64,000 nucleotides of DNA from Colletotrichum lupini (lineage: Eukaryota > Ascomycota > Sordariomycetes > Glomerellales > Glomerellaceae). The DNA lies in the NCBI RefSeq assembly GCF_023278565.1, contig NC_064678.1:3162001-3226000 (forward strand). The letters are read 5' to 3'. The position numbers and the translations under genes were made by a program. Every line of letters begins with the position of its first letter. Position 1 is the stretch's first letter. Below the pieces are notes generated by a model that was not told the origin of the DNA, did not search any database, and worked only from the letters and a program-made list of their open reading frames with translations. Below are positions 33,540 to 46,900 of the stretch, in pieces.

Positions 33540-35470
33540 GATATTCTAATTCCGTATCGTTTCTTAATTACGACTCTCTTATTATACTATCGCTAAGTAT
33601 TTATTAAAATATCTACTATTTCGCGTATCTAGGATATACTTAATATAGAGTATAATCTTAAGAAGGGCTTCCGTAGTCTCTGCGGTAGTACTCCTTATAT
33701 ACGCTACTTAGCTAGTTTATATTACGATATTAACGAGCTTATTTATATCGCTAGCGCTTACGTTACTAAGTATATTATTTATTAGATTAATAAAAAGAAG
33801 TATTCCGCTATAAGTTATTAAGTCCTCGCTAATCCGTTACTAAAATATTAGCTAACGATATTTCTTAAGTTCCTAAGGAGCTATATAGTACCGCTTAGTT
33901 TACTTAAAATACCTTTATAAAGTTCCGTAATACTAAGGAGTAGGGTAGCCTTAACTCCCGTAAGCACGGCCGCGTTTTTTATACTTTTAGTTATATTATT
34001 AATACGTAAGAGAAAGTAGCCGCCTATATTACTAACCCGTTAGTAAGTAATAAAATAAAAAAGGTCTACTTTAAACAGGCTACTCTCTAAGAGCTCGCTA
34101 CTAACTACGAGTATCTAAACTTATTAATCTTAATTATAATAAGTCGTTAGTAATTATTTAATAAATTTTCTTCTTATTAACTTAGATTTCTCTTTTTAAG
34201 CTAGTATTTTTAATACTAATAATAAGACTAAGATTATTTCCCGCCTTAGTTACCTCTAATTAACTTATTTTTATAATAATAGCCGTACGACCGCTTTACG
34301 AAGTAACCTCGACGCTCTAGCTTAGTACTATAAAAAGACTTTTAAGGGCGTTACTATTACGCATATCTAAGAGTTTCTTACTTTCCTTACTTTTCGTAAA
34401 CGCGTTACTAAGTTCTTAGTAAATAAGGTACTTATTTATATTATTATTATATATAGCGCTACCCCTATTTCTTATAGTCCCGAGACTCGGACTCTTATTA
34501 AAAAGCGTACTCTTATTACTAACTATATTCTTAATAATAACGACGAGCGGGACGACTTTAGGTTTAAGTTTAATAAGTCCTAGCGCAAGGATACTAAATC
34601 TAAAAAGCTTAGTAGCGACTTAAAGAATTCTCTTTTTTAACGTCGTAATAAGCGCTACTATTTTAACGTTAATAACTCGCTAACCCCTACTTATAACGCT
34701 CTTTTTAATATAAACGAGGGTACCCTAGCCCTTAATTATATTATTTTAGATCTTAATAAGGCTAATATTACGCTCCTCCCGCTCTAAGCGAAGGCTTTAT
34801 AATAACTTAACGAGGCTATTACTTATACTAAGGTTAAAGCCGCGGGTCGTAATAAGTAGTTCGACGTTACTAAGTTCTTTACGAATATTAATATTACTAA
34901 GGTCCCTTAGTTCGACTAAGACTATAAGAGCGTCGCTTTAAATAACGTCCCCCGTCCCTAACCCGTCGCTAACGATAATAGCGTTATAGCCCTTATTTCG
35001 CCTCTTATTTTATTTCTTATTATAGCTCCCGTTATGCCTCCTATTATAGCTCCCGTTATACCTCTTATTATAGCTCTTATTATGCCTCTTATTATAGCCT
35101 TTAATAGTAACTAAGTAGCGAACGCTTTGCGAACCGCTATTATTAATATATATAATACTCTGCGCGACTTTAATTACTTCTTTTTTACCTATTGTAATAT
35201 TAATAAGGTTAACGGCCTTACTCTAAGTAATTAGCTAAGTACGCGTATAAAGCTTCTTCGCTTTTTACTTACCGAGCGGACTACTATTACTAATTATTAA
35301 GTTTTAGAAATATACGCTAGAGCCGCTATTATTACCGCTAGTATTACGTAAGTTACTCCCCTTACGTAGCTAGATCTTAGCGATCTCTTAGCGACATATT
35401 ACTAAGGGTTATAATACTATATCTTTTTTTTAAAAATTATACTAAGCTAAATAAAAAGGGTTCTATAGTA
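33540..35470 (+). pseudogene. Antisense, intron-containing gene inside element A (unknown protein)
   Basis: A gene on the opposite strand to gag-pol, between integrase and the 3' LTR. Exon 1 (start uncertain, ~33540) runs to 33809. Intron 1 is 33810-33868 (59 bases; donor now ATAAGT from GTAAGT, GCTAAC branch, TTTCTTAG-type acceptor). Exon 2 is 33869-34138. Intron 2 is 34139-34199 (61 bases). Exon 3 runs from 34200 to about 35.4-35.5 kb. The three exons lie in different frames, and the intron lengths join them exactly. In-frame stops are only TAA/TAG, explained by RIP of CAA, CAG or TGG. Exon 3 includes 8-residue Pro/Ala/Val repeats and would give a protein of ~600 residues. No zinc knuckle, protease or chromodomain is recognised. 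It may be a captured host gene or an element-specific accessory gene. Confidence 0.6.
35016..35099 (+). repeat. 24-bp coding tandem repeat in the antisense gene of element A
   Basis: Units 35016-35039, 35040-35063, 35064-35087 and a half unit. Each encodes eight residues of type P-I-I-A-P-V-x-P in the antisense-gene frame. Element B has one unit fewer. Confidence 0.75.
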
Positions 35471-35479
35471 TATTATTAA

Positions 35480-38400
35480 TTAACTTATCTTCGGTAACCT
35501 TTCGCCGCGAACTTAACGTTTATTATCCTATTATATATATACCCTTTTTTTATAGCGTTCGAATTTATTAACTACTTCCGCTACCCTTTTAAAATACTTA
35601 ATAAGCTCCTACGTATTATACTTAGTAAGCTACCTAGCCTATTTAATAAAATATCGTAAGTTTCCTCCCTCGCTTTATATCGTAACGATTTCTTTAACTT
35701 CCTAAACGTTTTACTCGTCCTCTAACTCTAAAAGATTTGCTATTTAGTTACCGACCGTTCGGCGATTTCCCTATAGCTTAAGCTAGGAAACTAAGAAAAT
35801 ATTATATATTCTCTAATATTACTTTAGTAAATATACTTAGTAAGCTTATTTCCCTACCCTTTCGGCTATTACTACTTTAATATATCTCGGCGCTAGTTTA
35901 TTATTTTTAAATTGTATATTCTTTATTAATAGGCCGACGACCTCTCCATAATTAAACTCCTTTAGGGTATATTTTCTATTATAATAAGCTACTTAGCTCT
36001 TAAAAGCTTATACCTATGCTCGCGTAGCCTAGGCCCTAATCTTCCTAATTTTTTAAACCCTTTCTTAAACCCCCTAAACTATAGCCTTATAATTAAGTAT
36101 ATATTTAACGTACCTAGGGTAGTAGCTATATAATACTATATACGGGGATACCTTTATAATAGAGTATTAACTATTATTATATATAAACTCGGCCTCTTCT
36201 AGCTACGCTACTTACTTATTTAGCGAGCCCTCGGTATAGATCCTTAAATACTTTTTTAATATTTAATAAGTTCGCTCCGTTTAGCCGTCCGTTTATAAGT
36301 AGTACGTAGTAAATAGTTAGTAACGTATCGCCCGTTCCTTAGTAAACTCTTCTTAAAATACGCTTATAAAGAGCTTATTTCTATTTATAATAATACCTTT
36401 AGGCGTACCGAACTTATATTTAACCTCCCGGTATAAAATACTTACTATTTATATTACGTTAAGTATTTTAATAGTAAGTAAGAACTTTGCGAACTTTATT
36501 ATATAATAAATAATAACTACGATATTATTATACTTTACGCCGTTACTACGAGCGCTTAGTAATAGCCCCGTAATAAAGTCTATAAATATTTCTTAAAATA
36601 GGTATAAGGGTAGTAATAATAACTATAGCTACCCGTACGGCTTATATCTTAGGGTTATAACTCCTAAATAATGCTTATAGTTCTTAACGTATTCCTAGAT
36701 ATCTTATTAAATATCTTCTTAATAGAACTTCCTTTAGATTAGCTCGAGAGTTTTCGTAGCTCCTATATAACCTGCCCTATAGTTATCGTAGTATTAGTAA
36801 AGGATCTCTATTTAAAAAGACTTTACTTAAAGAATAATAAGTCTTTTTTTAAAAAATAGTATACTTTATTTGTTAAGCGAATATATTCTTAGCTCGCTAG
36901 CCGTAGCGCGAACTCTTATTAATTATAATATATAGAACTCGTTTTTAGCTTATAGTTCTCTAACGAGCTCCTTAGTTTTTAATAAGAAATAAAAAGCGAA
37001 TACCGTTTCGCCCTTTATAAGCTCCTTTATAATAGGATATAAAATATACTATTCTAATATAATAACCCTAGTTCTATCTAACTCCTCTTTATCCTTACCG
37101 AACTATTAACGAGCGTTTATTAATAACTCTCTTACTTTTTTACCTCGAGTCGTTACGGTAGTAACTATTATTATTTTATTAGTACGCCCTATAACACGCT
37201 ACTAATATAAGGGAGAGGATTTTCTATCCTTAAAGCTAGCTAATATCTAGCTAGGATTATAAAAAGAGGCCTTAACTACTTAAATATATACCTTAGTAGT
37301 ATTATTTTATCCTTTTAGGCTAATTATCTTTTATTAAACGTCGGGTAATAGTTCGCTAATAAAACGTAATTTCTAAACTAGTATAGGGAGGACGTCCTTA
37401 TAAAGTACTTCCCCCTTTATATAGTCTAGCCTTTTAAATAGACCGTCCGCCGGGTTCGTTTTCCCTAGCTAGTGTTCTAAATTAAAATTAAATATTAATA
37501 GTTTATATACTTACCTCGCGAGCCTTTTTTAAAAGTCCCGTACTAATGCGCCGATTACTCCCTTAAATACTTAGTAATCCGTTAGGACTATAAACTTTTA
37601 TAAAAGGCCTTAGAAATAGTAAGCCTAGTGCTCTAGCCCTTTTATTATAGTAAGCAGTTCTTATTAACCTATAGCCTATTACTACTCCGTATCTATAAGC
37701 TTTTATAACTAATAAGTAACGGGTCGCTATTCTCTATTAGCCTACTATAACAAAATTACCGTAATAGCTTTAACTAAAGCGTCGGTTTTTACCTATATAA
37801 TACGTTATAAGTTCTAGTACGTAAGTACGGTTACCGAGGTAAAAGCGACCTTTAGCTAATTAAACGCCTCGTCTATTTCCTTAGTTTACTAGAAGTCCCT
37901 TATCTACCCCTTTTCTATTTTTAATAATACTATTATCGGTATAACGATACCCGAATATTTAGCAATAAACTTCCGATAGAAGTTATAGAACCTTAAGAAC
38001 ACTTAGATATCCCTAATAAACTCTAGCGCCTTCTAGTCGGCGATCGTTTATACTCGTAACGAGTTAATCTCGATTCCTTCTAATATAATAACATAACCTA
38101 AGAACTCGACCCTCTTTTAATAGAACGAGCACTTTAATAGTTTAATAAAAAGCCCGTATAAACGTAGACGTTAGAGAACCTTCTTAATATCCTCCGTATA
38201 CTACTTCTTTATTATTAAGTAGATTATTAAATTATCTATATATACTATATAGTAAGTATCTAGCAGGTCGGCGAGCGCTTAATAAATATATACTTAAAAC
38301 GTTGCGGGTACGTTCGTTAGTTTAAAAGGTATAATAGTATATTCGAAATAACCGTATCGGCTCTAAAACGCTATTTTTTATCGGTCTTCCTTTTTAATTC

Positions 38401-40700
38401 GGATACGGTAATAAGTATCCTTAATATCTATTTTTAAAATCCATTTCGCTCCGCAAAGCCTATTTAGGAGCTTGTTAATAAGCAGTAGTAAGTATCGATT
38501 CTTTATAGTTACCTTATTTAGCCCGTAGTAGTTTACATAGAGGCGTAGCGTGCCGTCCTTTTTTAGTACGAAGAGGATTAGTACCCTAGCCTTACTAACT
38601 AAAGGTATAATACGACCGTTCGCTAAGTTCTTAGTAATATACACATAAAGCTTATTAAGTTATTTCTCGCTTAATAGATAAATAGGATTATATAGTAGTT
38701 TAGTACTTAGAACTAAGTTAATAAAGTATTCTGCCCCGCTATATAACTACGGTCCCTTTACTAACTACTCGTCGAACGTCTCTATTTTTAATTAAAGTTC
38801 TAGTAATAAACCCCCTCGTAGTTTAGTCTCCGTTACCTCCGCAATACTTTTTATAATAATAATATATAATATATACGCCCTCTCGCAATTCTTAATAATA
38901 TTACGAGCTATTACCTCTAGTTCGGTAACCGAAATAGGCTCGTACGATTATATATTCGTTACTATGTTAATACGAATACCCTCTTAGCCTATCGATAGTC
39001 GTAATAGTAAGAGGTCTACTATTTTTTTATCCCTATTAACTATAGTAAACAGTTACTAAATCTTCTTTAGCTACTTATAGTAGTTAATAAAAAAGAGCGT
39101 TAACTAATAGGCTTTCCCCTAGCCTACGGCTTTACCCTAGAAGTCCCTTAACGAGGGAGCTATAGTAGTAGCCGGGGTTAACCCTAAGTAAGTTACGAGC
39201 CTAGTATTAATAATATCTATTTCGGAGCATATGTTTATATTAACTTCTACTAGCCTTTTAGTAATACCTTATAGAACTATCGCCCTACCCTTCGTAATTA
39301 TTTTTATTAGTACTTTCTTAATACTTAGCGTAAGCGTATTAGGTATATCGCTTACGCCTATTCGTTTTTTAACAAGTCGACCTCTATAACTCTTAGCTTA
39401 GTAATAACCCGTTAGACGGTTATTAACGTTAGTTTCGATTAGGGGTACGTTAGCTTATCGTCGCCCCTACCTCCCGACTTATTTTTCTAGTACTTACTAA
39501 ATATATAGCCTATCTTATTATACGTAAAGTACTTAATATTATTACTACGACGCTTTTATAATAGCTCGGCGCGAGCACTCTTACTATATAGCTTCTATAA
39601 TATTACTCTTAGTAAGTCCCTAGAGCCTGGCCCCTTAGAGCTCTCCCTACTCTTTTTTCTATAAAAAGGGGACATTTAACGCGGTTACTTTAATAATAAA
39701 TATAGCCTCTTCTTACTATCCTTTTATAACTAGTCGCCGCCCTTTTACTAATTTAATAATTATAATTTATTAACCTCGTAGGCTATATCGCGTACTCTCT
39801 TAATTAAGACCTTATAACGAATTAGATCGTCCTATAGCTAAAATAGTAGTCTAAAAAAGAACTAGTATACCTCTACTTTCGAATTCTCTATGTTTTTTAT
39901 ACCTAGGTTATAATAAATCGCTAACTACTCGGTAAGGAACTAAGTAGGAGTCTGGCCCTCCTTTAGCCTCTTCGTCCTTAGCTCTTTATAATATTCCCGT
40001 TCCTAAGTCTCGGGGTCTACGTATTATTAGCGAATAAACGCTAAGAAGTTGCCCTAGGAGAGGGGATTTTAGAGGCTCTTCTCGTAATTACGCTATTACG
40101 TTTATAATAATAAGGATATTTTAAACAGGGCCTATTTAATATACTATTCTATAATACTTTTTACGCAAAGCTTATTACCTACCTCTATAGTAATAATCTA
40201 GTCTACTACCTAGGTACTCGTAGACTCTTCTCCGATCGGTTTATAGTTATAAAAAGGAGGCTTTTTATATTCTCGTCGACCTAGACGCGTTACTAGCCGC
40301 TTAGTAAGCTATTAAACGAGCTCCTCGTATTAACGCCGTTCTTAGTTTCGATCTTTAACTATTATTTTTATCGTCTTATAGAAGTAGGTTATTATTAGGC
40401 CTATAGGGTTTACTAAACTAGCTATCCTAGTACTACTCGCGCCTTTATATACGCCTTAACTTCGTACGTCCGGTAATTAGTTACTAATAAACGCCCCGTT
40501 TATAATAAATAGGGTCTTTAGGGTATTAATAAAGTAACTAGCCCGTAAGGGTAATCTACCCCGATTATCTTCTTTATCTAGCTTTTTCGTAAATACTAAT
40601 ATTTAAATAAGACTTACCTTATAATAGGCTCGTTCTCCCGGACGGAATAGGGTTAAGTAGTTAACTCCGGATAGCTATAGCTCGTTAGTACTAATAGCTC
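35480..40700 (-). pseudogene. gag-pol of element A (inactivated)
   Basis: The region reads from right to left. A gag-like stretch lies around 40.1-39.7 kb (Glu/Lys-rich, with a QTPTQFL-type segment if stops are read as Gln), with a decayed zinc-knuckle region near 39.7 kb. The reverse transcriptase core at 38644-38378 is open for 88 codons. It shows the gypsy pattern LFVLKKDGTLRLYVNYYGLN followed by KIDIKDTYYRI. An integrase segment near 36.72-36.53 kb shows YKPYG followed by IDFITGLLLSARSNG. Protease and RNase H must lie between these but were not pinned down. Many RIP stops rule out function. Confidence 0.75.
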
Positions 40701-40799
40701 TTTACTAATAGCTAGGCGTCGTTTCGTTAACGTTCCGTTCGTTTTTATAATTTATTATTATTTATACTAGTTACTCCGTAAAAGTAAAAGCTTTAGAAT

Positions 40800-40989
40800 T
40801 ATAAAAAATTAGGCTATAAGTACTTAACTAGCGAGGCTATAATATAGGTATAAGTATATTATAAAACTAAAGCTTATAGAGTCCTTCGTAAGGGCTCTAT
40901 TTCTTAAAAAGTTCTTTTATAATAAGATCTATATACCGGTCGCTAAGTTATCGGCGTCCTATCGCCGGCCGCATCCCGAATCTATTATA
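40800..40989 (-). repeat. Element A right LTR (5' LTR)
   Basis: 190 bp. It retains more CpG (for example CGCCGGCCGCATCCCG) than the partner LTR at 32924-33113, where those sites read TA. The right target duplication ATTAC follows at 40990-40994. Confidence 0.9.
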
Positions 40990-40994
40990 ATTAC

Positions 40995-43900
40995 TTATAA
41001 ATTACTTTAACCCCTTATTAGGGGTTATTTTTATAAAAGCGTTAGTAAGGTTATTATTATTATTAATCTAACGGATTTTAAGTATCTTATACTTTTTATA
41101 CGATTATTTAAGGGCTATAATATTAATTATAAACCTCTTTTATTTTTTATAATTTAATAAGGTATTTATATAGTAAGTAAGAATTAATATAAATAACCGT
41201 TAGGATAGGTAAAAAGCTAAGTTAATTAATAATTTTTTTTAGTATTATTAAAATTGCATAAGAGAGGTTAATATTATTAACTATATTATAGACCTCTAAC
41301 GCTAATATACTTCTTATTATTTACTTATTTTTAATTAATAAGTAGTAAATTATATTATTATATATAGTAAATTTATTCTTATTTATACTCTCGTTAACTA
41401 GGATAATAATATACCCTAATTACGAAATAAAGTCGTTATTATTTATAAATAACTTATTAATAAAGATATAGAGCTTATTAATCATAAGGTTAATTAAGTA
41501 ATAAACGAGGCCTCGATTAAGATTTATTTATTATTATATAAGTTATTTATTAAATACCTCGACGTTTTATTTAATTAAATTTATAGCTTACGCTATTTTG
41601 ATATAATTAAAAATTACCTCGGGCTAATATATATTTATAATATATACCCCTTATATAAGCTTAGCTTTATATTACTTTTTAATATTAATTACGTTTAGAT
41701 TAACGAGGTTAATCTTCTTACTTTACTTTTGTTATTAAAAAATAATAGTTCTTTTTTTAATTATAAAAATCTTATTATTAAATACTAGGGGGGTATTTAT
41801 TATAAAGACCTCTTTTAGCTTCGTTACGAAGCCCGCTTTTTAGAACTCCTTATCCTCTTTTTTTATAAAATTAATATTAAATAGGCCTAATATATTATTA
41901 GTTTATATTTTAATAATCTTAAATTAGTTATCTTCGTACTTAGAAATTAATAAGTATAGGTTATATATCCCCCCCGACGGAGTAATCCGCCGGGGCCGTA
42001 CTATATATTACGTATTAAGATCTAGGAAAACTAGGTATAATACGCTCTATACCTAACTACTAACTAAAATAGTAGTTAACCGACTCGACTATTATCTCCT
42101 TTTTATTAATAGCTCCTAACCTTTTACTACTTGCTTATAGGGCGAGCTTTATTTATTTTAATATATATAAAACCTCTTAATACTAGCCTATATAAATAGC
42201 TAGGTTTAGTATAATCTATTCTTTTATATAAGTATTATTATTACCTAGGGGGTCCTATAAGAGCTATTTAAAGTACTAGCTTATTACCCTAACCCTATAT
42301 ACTTTTAGCTCGTTTATTATAACTATTATAACTAAGCTAATATTAATATATTAAATCTTAACGTTTATATTAGCCTAGCTATTTATAGTATTTATATTAT
42401 TACTTAGCTAAATTCCGTACTATTAAAAGGTACTTTACTAATCCTTAGGCGTACTTATATTAGTTATAATAGCTATAGTATCGAGCTAACTAAGGGCGCC
42501 TAGCTCGAGAGGGGTAGACTTATTAATAGGCATCTTTAAGTTCTCGTCGAGGTAGTATTTTAACTAACTAACCTCTTAACTAGTTATTTAACTAGCTATC
42601 TAAGTAGTAGTTTATATATTAATAAGTTTATTTAGTAAATTTGTTTAGTAAATTTGTTTAGTAGATTTATTTAGTAAATTTATTTAGTTTAAATAGAGAG
42701 TAGCTTTGGGTAATATTAGAAGTAATAAGGATAGAAAGAATTTTTGTGAGCTCTAGTATGAGTAATAAATATTAGCTTATTTAGCCCTTTCTTTAGAAAC
42801 TTCTATATTACTATTAAAGTTTAGAACCTCTACGGTTAAGGGCCGCTTTTAATTATTATAGCCGACTATTATAGCTAACTATTATAGCCGACCTCTATTA
42901 TTAACCTTTTTAATTAGTATTACTACGTAACGAAGAGGGTAGCTTACCTATCTTAAATTAAATAGTAGTTTTCGTATTAAAATTATTATATTACGTTAAG
43001 CGCGTACTTAGGATATATTATGCGTATTATATAGTTAAAAAGTATACTATATTATATAATTTCTTTGAAAAGCGTAATCCCGTTAAGGTCGATCTTTTGT
43101 ACTTATAAAGCTAGAAAAAAACCACTATATAGGTTATATATAAATATAATTATTAATAGTTAATTAATATAAAAATCGTAATAAGTAGCTTATTAATAGG
43201 TACCCGATTTTACGAGTTTATATAATAGCTTAAGTATTTTAATAATTATACTTTCTAAGTACTTACTAGCTATTTCTTTTAGTAAATAGGCTAGGATTTT
43301 TTATAAGCCCTATAGCCGATTAGGTATAAGCCTAGGTAATATTACGGTTTTAAATCTTATATCCCTTTTTTTATAATAATACTATTAATATTATTATTAA
43401 CCGTTAGCTATAGTACTATATAATAAGTAATTATATAAATAGCGTTACTTTTTTAACGTTACTATACCCTTAGATTATATACCTAGATTTCTTATATAGC
43501 TAGGGTATTCCTTTTTTTTTTAATTTTACGAACTATTTATAATTTAAATATATAGAGGTTTATATACTTCTTTAGGTTATAAAAAATAGATTAATAGATC
43601 CCTCGATTATAAAAAGTATTTACTTTAATAAGATCTAATCCCTTATATAGCTTTTTAATAATTATAATTACGTCTTTTTTACATAGTTTAATTACTAGCT
43701 CGAAATTAGCTTTTTTTATATATATAAAAGGTATTAATTACCTCGTTATTAATAATAAATTACTATATTAGAGCTTATTATTATAGTCTTTTATAACGTC
43801 TTATTAATAATATTAACACCCTTTTAGTAATTTCCTCTTCCTCGTCGTTTATTAATATTATTATAATAATTTCGTTAAGGATAATTTCCTATACCTTTAC

Positions 43901-46900
43901 TATAAGTTATATAGTTTCCCCTAGCTCTTTTTTTTATAAGTTAAAAATTACCTCGTTAGTATTTATATAGTACGGTTTAATTACTATAATTAATATTTTA
44001 AATAGCTAGTTATAATTTCTTATAACTATATAAGAGCGCTTATTAACGGAAATTAATTTATATAACCTAGCCTATTATTAAGCAATTTCGTATTATATTT
44101 ATATATCCGAATTTAGTAATATATTCAAATTACCCCCTATATCGGGCTTATTATACGTAGTAATTACTTTGTTAACTTATTTTTTTATACTTATTTTACG
44201 TAGTACTTATATTACTTTTTTAATTACTCGGGCTCGTTAGTTTACGTTTAGTAATAATAGCGAGGCTAAGGTCGTTTTTAAATATATTCTAAATACTAAT
44301 AACGTTAATATAAGTCTATTAGGCCCTATAGTATTATTATAATATTTAAGTACTATTTAAAGGTATTTGTTATTAATAAAATCCGGATTTTCCTTTTTAA
44401 TAATTTTAAACGCCCTTTTTAACTATTAGTATACCCTTTTTACTTTTTTAATACTATAATACGCTTTAATAAGTACGACTTTTAGTTATATACCGTAGGC
44501 TATCGTATTTTTTTTAAATTTTATTAATTTAAAACTAGTATTAGCGTTAGTTTTAATACCGTTTAGCGGTCCTTAGTATATATCGATCTATTTTTTTTAT
44601 AAGGCTACCTATACTATTTTTACTTATAAATCTTAAAAGAATTACCCTACTTAAAAAGATATAGTTATATTAATTATATATAAGACTAGCTAACTATTTA
44701 AATAGAAAATATTAATAACGATTTCCTAATTAAAATTAAGCTTATTACGTAATTTAAATTTAAATCTATATAAGCTGTATATATTTATTTAGTATTAATA
44801 ATATATTTTTATTAACTATTCTAGCGCCCCTATTTTAATATTATTATTATTTAATTATTTTAAGAAGTTATATAGCTTCGTAACCGACGGGTACTTGAAT
44901 CTTTAATATAGCTATTTAAGTTTACTTTTTATTAAATAATTAATTAACTTCGTATTATTAATAAGCTTTATAAACGTATACCCCTATTATCGTTCAATTA
45001 TTTTAAAATACTTATTACTAAAGATTCTATTTTTTATATTATTAAATATAATACTTAGTTAATTTATATTTTTTAAATATAAGAGAAATGGGGTATTAAT
45101 AAGTAAAATATAAAAAGTTATTATTTCGAAATACGTTTTTATTTTTATTATACTTAGAATAACGATTTCCTTATTTAGGCCAAAGCTAATCCTCGTAATA
45201 TTTATTATTAACGTATTAAGTATTATTAATACGATCTTTTATAATATTTAAAATTACCTTTTTTTTCTTATTAACTATTATAATATTTTAATATTTAAAA
45301 TAATCTTATAAAAATTATTTAGGCCGTACTTTTTGTTTATATAAAATACTTATACGAGCTTAGTATTTAAGGGATCTAAGTAATATAAAAAGGACCTTTT
45401 TAGTTACCCCTAGATTTATTTAATATTATATTCTTTTTTTTTAAATATTAAGAGAGGTAGCGTCTTCTCTTTAAGTATTAAGAAAATAGGCTTTAGCCTT
45501 ATTAAATTTACCCTTTTAGCCGCTTTTATATCCGTTATTTAAGGGACCTTCTCTTATTATTTATAAATAAAAGCTTATTTATTAAGAGCTTTTATTACTT
45601 TTTATTTATTTAGCCTCGTATATCCTTTAAAAACTAATAAAATAAAAAAAGAGTAGTTAATATTATTAATTTTATTATAATTTAATTTATTAGTATAGGA
45701 GGTAAGATTTTTTTTATTTTTTGAATTTTTTATAGGGAGCGGATGCTCTAAGCCGCTATTTTAACTACTTTTATTAAGTTTTATACCCCCGGATCTACTT
45801 TTATATATAATAAGAAATTAACTAAATTAATAAGGGCTAGTTTTATTATTTATTACTCTTAACTTTTTATATTATTTATATAATTTAGTACGCTCTTTTT
45901 CGGAGTAGTTATTTAATTAATATTTATTCTTTTTATAAATATAATATTACTTTTTTTATTACCCTATTTACAAGTTAAATCTCTACTTATTTAACGAATC
46001 TAGGCCTCTTTATTAATAATTACTATATTTAGCCTCTTTTCTTTTTTTATTATACGTTCGATCGACTTAATATTATTAATAAGGGCCGTTATATATTTAA
46101 AAATAGGTTTAATATAGTATTTTTATTTTAATATTAAAGCTAGATCTTAGCCTCGAGTAGAACGTTTCGTAGTTTTTAAATACTTAGTATAAAATTATTT
46201 TTATTTTTAATACGTACTAAATTATGATATAAAAATATTTAACTGTTTATTTATTAGTTCCCTTATTTAGCTAGGTTTTTATTAACTTATTAATTTAATT
46301 AATAAGCTTTTTAAAAATCTTTATTTATAATTTACCCTCTATTATTTTAATTATAAATATAAAAAGAATTACTTATAGCTTAAATAGGAGCTCTAGGCTC
46401 TTATTATAAGTCTCGAAGCAGCTTCGGATTACGTTAATAATACTAAAAAAGTCGTTTTAATTAAAATTACGTACTATTTCGTAATAATAATTAAAGGCTT
46501 TACTTATAAGGATAATATTAATTATTAAATAGTATTAATATTCTCTAATCCCGACCTTTTTATAATAATTATAAAATATTATTAAGGTTTTTTATAAAAC
46601 CTTATACTTCCCCTTAAAATATAATCTCTTTTTTAAAAAGATCTTTTTAAAGTTTATAAATTACCTCGTATTTATTATTATATTTTTAATATTTATATAC
46701 GATCCTTACGTTATTACGTATTATTAATAACTTTAGGTCGTTTATTTCTTTTTATATTAACTAATCGGCGCCGAATTTTATATTAATAATAGTAACGAGC
46801 TATAGATCGAAATAGATAGAATTATTAATGATTATATTTCTAGTACTATATTTTACTTTTAAATATCCTTTTATAATAATAAATTATTATTAATAATTAT

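Larger units (their letters stand above)
32924..40989 (-). mobile_element. Element A: Ty3/gypsy-like LTR retrotransposon, RIP-inactivated
   Basis: 8066 bp with 190-bp LTRs (TATAAG...TATTATA, from TGTAAG...TTACA). In minus-strand order: 5' LTR (40800-40989), gag (about 40.7-39.6 kb), reverse transcriptase (38644-38378 is still open), integrase (near 36.7-36.5 kb), an opposite-strand spliced gene (about 33.5-35.5 kb), polypurine tract (33118-33127) and 3' LTR (32924-33113). Reverse transcriptase before integrase defines the Ty3/gypsy order. Stops are TAA/TAG, as expected from C-to-T change in CAA/CAG and G-to-A change in TGG. Element B is a second copy. Confidence 0.88.

Noticed and set aside
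33810..33851. Shorter 42-base version of intron 1 in the antisense gene, ending at TATTAG
   Set aside because: It would leave the frame unchanged, whereas coding clearly shifts frame. The 59-base version, with GCTAAC branch and TTCTTAG acceptor, gives the required shift in both copies.
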